Source: Treponema sp. (GTDB lineage Bacteria; Spirochaetota; Spirochaetia; Treponematales; Breznakiellaceae). From it: a stretch of DNA of 25,091 bases. Positions 24,501-25,091 of the stretch are shown piece by piece; within the stretch, counting starts at the first letter, position 1; each line of letters starts with the position of its first letter. The position numbers and the translations under genes are program-made. Location: the NCBI GenBank assembly GCA_031288815.1, contig JAITQR010000117.1, forward strand, positions 1 through 25,091. Reading direction: 5' to 3'. The notes beneath the pieces were generated by a model that saw only the letters and a list, made by a program, of their open reading frames with translations, was not told where the DNA came from and made no database searches.

Positions 24501-24746
24501 CGAACTCCAGACCACCAGGCCGTCTATATTCCGGGGATTGAGCAGCGAGTAGATGGGATTCCGCAGGTATTCCAGATCCGAGGGGGAATTCAACACGCCC
24601 CCGGGAAAGATAAAAAGATTGAGGTCCCCGGCGGCTTCCCTGGCAAAAGTCGACCATACATTCCGGCCGGAACCGGTATGTATCGACGCCAGCGCCAGGC
24701 CTATCCGTTTTTTACCGGGACCGGCAGTTTGTCGCGCTTCGCGCAT
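21549..24746 (-). CDS. Giant AraC-family regulator with LacI-like sensor and degenerate kinase/receiver regions
   Basis: A 1065-residue cytoplasmic protein without membrane segments. Residues 14-300 resemble the sugar-binding domain of LacI/GalR repressors (RIGLALASIHTG, NIDGLVVWSSSI, IAFLRGP, RFQGYRDALAEAGIP, VGGFND), followed by SCGC (301-304), common after such domains in signalling proteins. Residues about 410-530 may be GAF-like. A coiled coil leads to TEFLAAIGNSLYDP (549-562), which looks like a histidine-kinase dimerisation helix with Asn556 in place of His. RIVLLHQGELAWNTGGCSVLLPW resembles a broken ATPase end. Residues 833-935 look like a receiver without the phospho-acceptor Asp (VLGSID). 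Residues 955-1055 are an AraC-type double helix-turn-helix. GGAGGT precedes the ATG. Target unknown; carbohydrate control is inferred. Confidence 0.88.
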   Translation of the reverse strand: MREARQTAGPGKKRIGLALASIHTGSGRNVWSTFAREAAGDLNLFIFPGGVLNSPSDLEYLRNPIYSLLNPRNIDGLVVWSSSIGDTVSPGEFLDFHRSFESLPYITIAHKIPGRPCVKFDAYRGMKDLVGHFIASHQARKIAFLRGPLGHLSSQERFQGYRDALAEAGIPRDENLVSDPVDWTMGAAACAQLVDSRRLLPGRDFDTLIGSSDLMIPPAVQYISRLGYQVPADYRVGGFNDTIEGKVLSPPLTTVHLPYAGLVGESFRILRELFSGKFRDKDGWEDSRDADLSCRVIIRGSCGCPARNFPSLEEGEIDSVSAPLIRALRESPGPAFFDLFQKTFTAFLDSGGDAGSFLEVIQRLRAAPEAAGSAGLVNELFGIVAQAQEHSYTYSQYQLEKRHTALNSLKCELLGTRDRRALIESLARHLPGIGIMTASVVLSEDHRMSEYAGGFSPEGIVAGEGRRFPAERLLPPELEGQYSRGIFLVQPLFIENRFLGHFVHNVPFYDGVILEELRSTISNALKGIFLFEEAYRAKQIAERAERAKTEFLAAIGNSLYDPFAEIIDRMGGLESWLGGAKSGLGSGPEAAGLEERIGALKSLAILRQERTNYLMELSLSQIDELSFKKSLFHIADLLPELGPGPFPLLAGDTARLRDAFALIREIYGDGVSANPRPGGLEINFSTRTPPETSSRHTLFLTERIVLLHQGELAWNTGGCSVLLPWITYSGQDAARATKERNRYILALSPLPVNLGAVFGLPLVRNLEKASAAPAQAAFIAWDADAEGWEGFEKVAALSSLPDFFHTPFLCFARSLWGETLSAAVEARIRGEKNRAVLFIGVGEKLFSSWVEPDRRLHIASASELAGAAARVLPSLIVLGSIDIEAISAIRSHPATAMIPLIVVPQRMGSPREVTELSRFPRVVLCHRSVANSAEFCLRARAIAAGDDILPIYTGTLVKKALLYFDEHAKSHISRWKLADTVNVSEDYLTRIFHREMGCSLWEYLNLYRVYLAADLLTRTGDTISEIAARTGFQDQAYFCRVFKKIYGKTPGQLRSAKKAPPPVER

Positions 24747-24755
24747 AGGACCTCC

Positions 24756-24786
24756 AAAAACCGCCTGGCATGCCTGTTAGGGCGGT
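24756..24786 (-). terminator. Hairpin with T-run between hsdM and the AraC-type gene
   Basis: On the minus strand ACCGCC (24786-24781) pairs with GGCGGT (24765-24760), with a 15-base loop holding the palindrome GGCATGCC, and is followed by TTTTT at 24760-24756. It would end hsdM transcription. The ribosome site of the next gene (GGAGG, 24755-24751) begins directly after the T-run, so readthrough could control that gene. Confidence 0.7.
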
Positions 24787-24799
24787 ACACCTTTATGCT

Positions 24800-25091
24800 C
24801 TATTTTTTTAATTCTTTCAGTGCCAGGCTTATCTCTTTCTGTTTGGCTTCGATCAGGGCGATAAGCTCTTCCGGCGTTCTGGTATCTTCCTCCGTTTTGC
24901 GGTTGGGATTTACCGCCTTTAGATCAAATTCTTTCCGTTCAATCGCCGCCTTGTCAACGGTCCAGCTTCTTTCGCTCTCCTTTCGCTCAGGCAGCAGCTT
25001 GAAGAAATCATCGAATTTATCAAGAGTAAAGGGATTGCGCTTGCCGACTTTTATATCGGAAAGATCGTAATACCAGATTCTTTCCGTCCCT
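24800..25091 (-). CDS. hsdM: Type I restriction-modification DNA methyltransferase subunit HsdM (3' end only)
   Basis: Only the last about 97 codons lie in the window; the gene continues beyond position 25091. The translated end shows the typical HsdM C-terminal pattern: RIWYYDLSDIKVGKRNPFTL, then DFFKLLPER and SERSWTVD, then a charged helical tail ending in ALKELKK and TAG at 24802-24800. HsdM binds S-adenosylmethionine and methylates adenine within the sequence chosen by HsdS. The catalytic motifs (FxGxG, NPPF/Y) would be upstream and cannot be checked. No hsdS or hsdR follows on this side; those genes, if present, are beyond the window edge. Confidence 0.85.
   Translation of the reverse strand, partial: GTERIWYYDLSDIKVGKRNPFTLDKFDDFFKLLPERKESERSWTVDKAAIERKEFDLKAVNPNRKTEEDTRTPEELIALIEAKQKEISLALKELKK

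Noticed and set aside
1..25091. CRISPR array, insertion sequence or prophage
   Set aside because: No regularly spaced repeats, transposase motifs or phage structural genes were seen on either strand.

Overview
The window looks like chromosomal DNA of a spirochaete in the Treponema lineage, most likely a GC-rich, H2-metabolising relative of the termite-gut treponemes. This rests on recognised protein families: an [FeFe]-hydrogenase sensor fused to a chemotaxis signalling domain, an iron-sulfur-free MutY, an archaeal-type cytidylate kinase, a DUF115 flagellin-modification type protein, and a murC-yicC-cmk-mutY gene string. Taxonomy is inferred from these families, not from a marker-gene search.

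Left part (1-9120), housekeeping. A tight plus-strand operon with overlapping genes carries rsmA, a YggS-type PLP protein, a small membrane protein of unknown role, and two pseudouridine synthases (97-4014). Its end overlaps the 3' end of minus-strand folC, with a palindrome covering both stop regions. Divergent from folC runs murC-yicC-cmk-mutY (5456-9120), again with start/stop overlaps, combining cell wall, RNA metabolism, nucleotide supply and DNA repair.

Middle (9279-14305). A minus-strand operon reads PpiC/SurA-type foldase, DUF115 protein, TSUP permease. It is followed by about 1 kb of non-coding DNA with convergent tRNA-Asp(GTC) and tRNA-Pro(CGG), each with a recognisable sigma70-type promoter, and by structured DNA without an assigned gene.

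Right part (14306-25091), accessory and envelope functions. An orphan URO-D-fold protein sits behind a near-consensus promoter. Next is a soluble hydrogenase-like H2 sensor with an MCP domain. Phospholipid synthesis follows on the minus strand: a DedA-Psd fusion directly upstream of pssA, together giving the CDP-diacylglycerol to phosphatidylserine to phosphatidylethanolamine branch. A lipoprotein and a hotdog thioesterase form a plus-strand pair. A 1065-residue AraC-type regulator with a sugar-binding-protein-like sensor, degenerate histidine-kinase and receiver-like regions follows on the minus strand. The window ends in the 3' end of a type I restriction-modification hsdM gene.

The most unusual items are the H2-sensor architecture, the giant one-component regulator, the DedA-Psd fusion, the cluster-free MutY, and an untranslated structured stretch ending in a terminator at 14030-14145. 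I found no CRISPR array, insertion sequence, rRNA gene or clear prophage.
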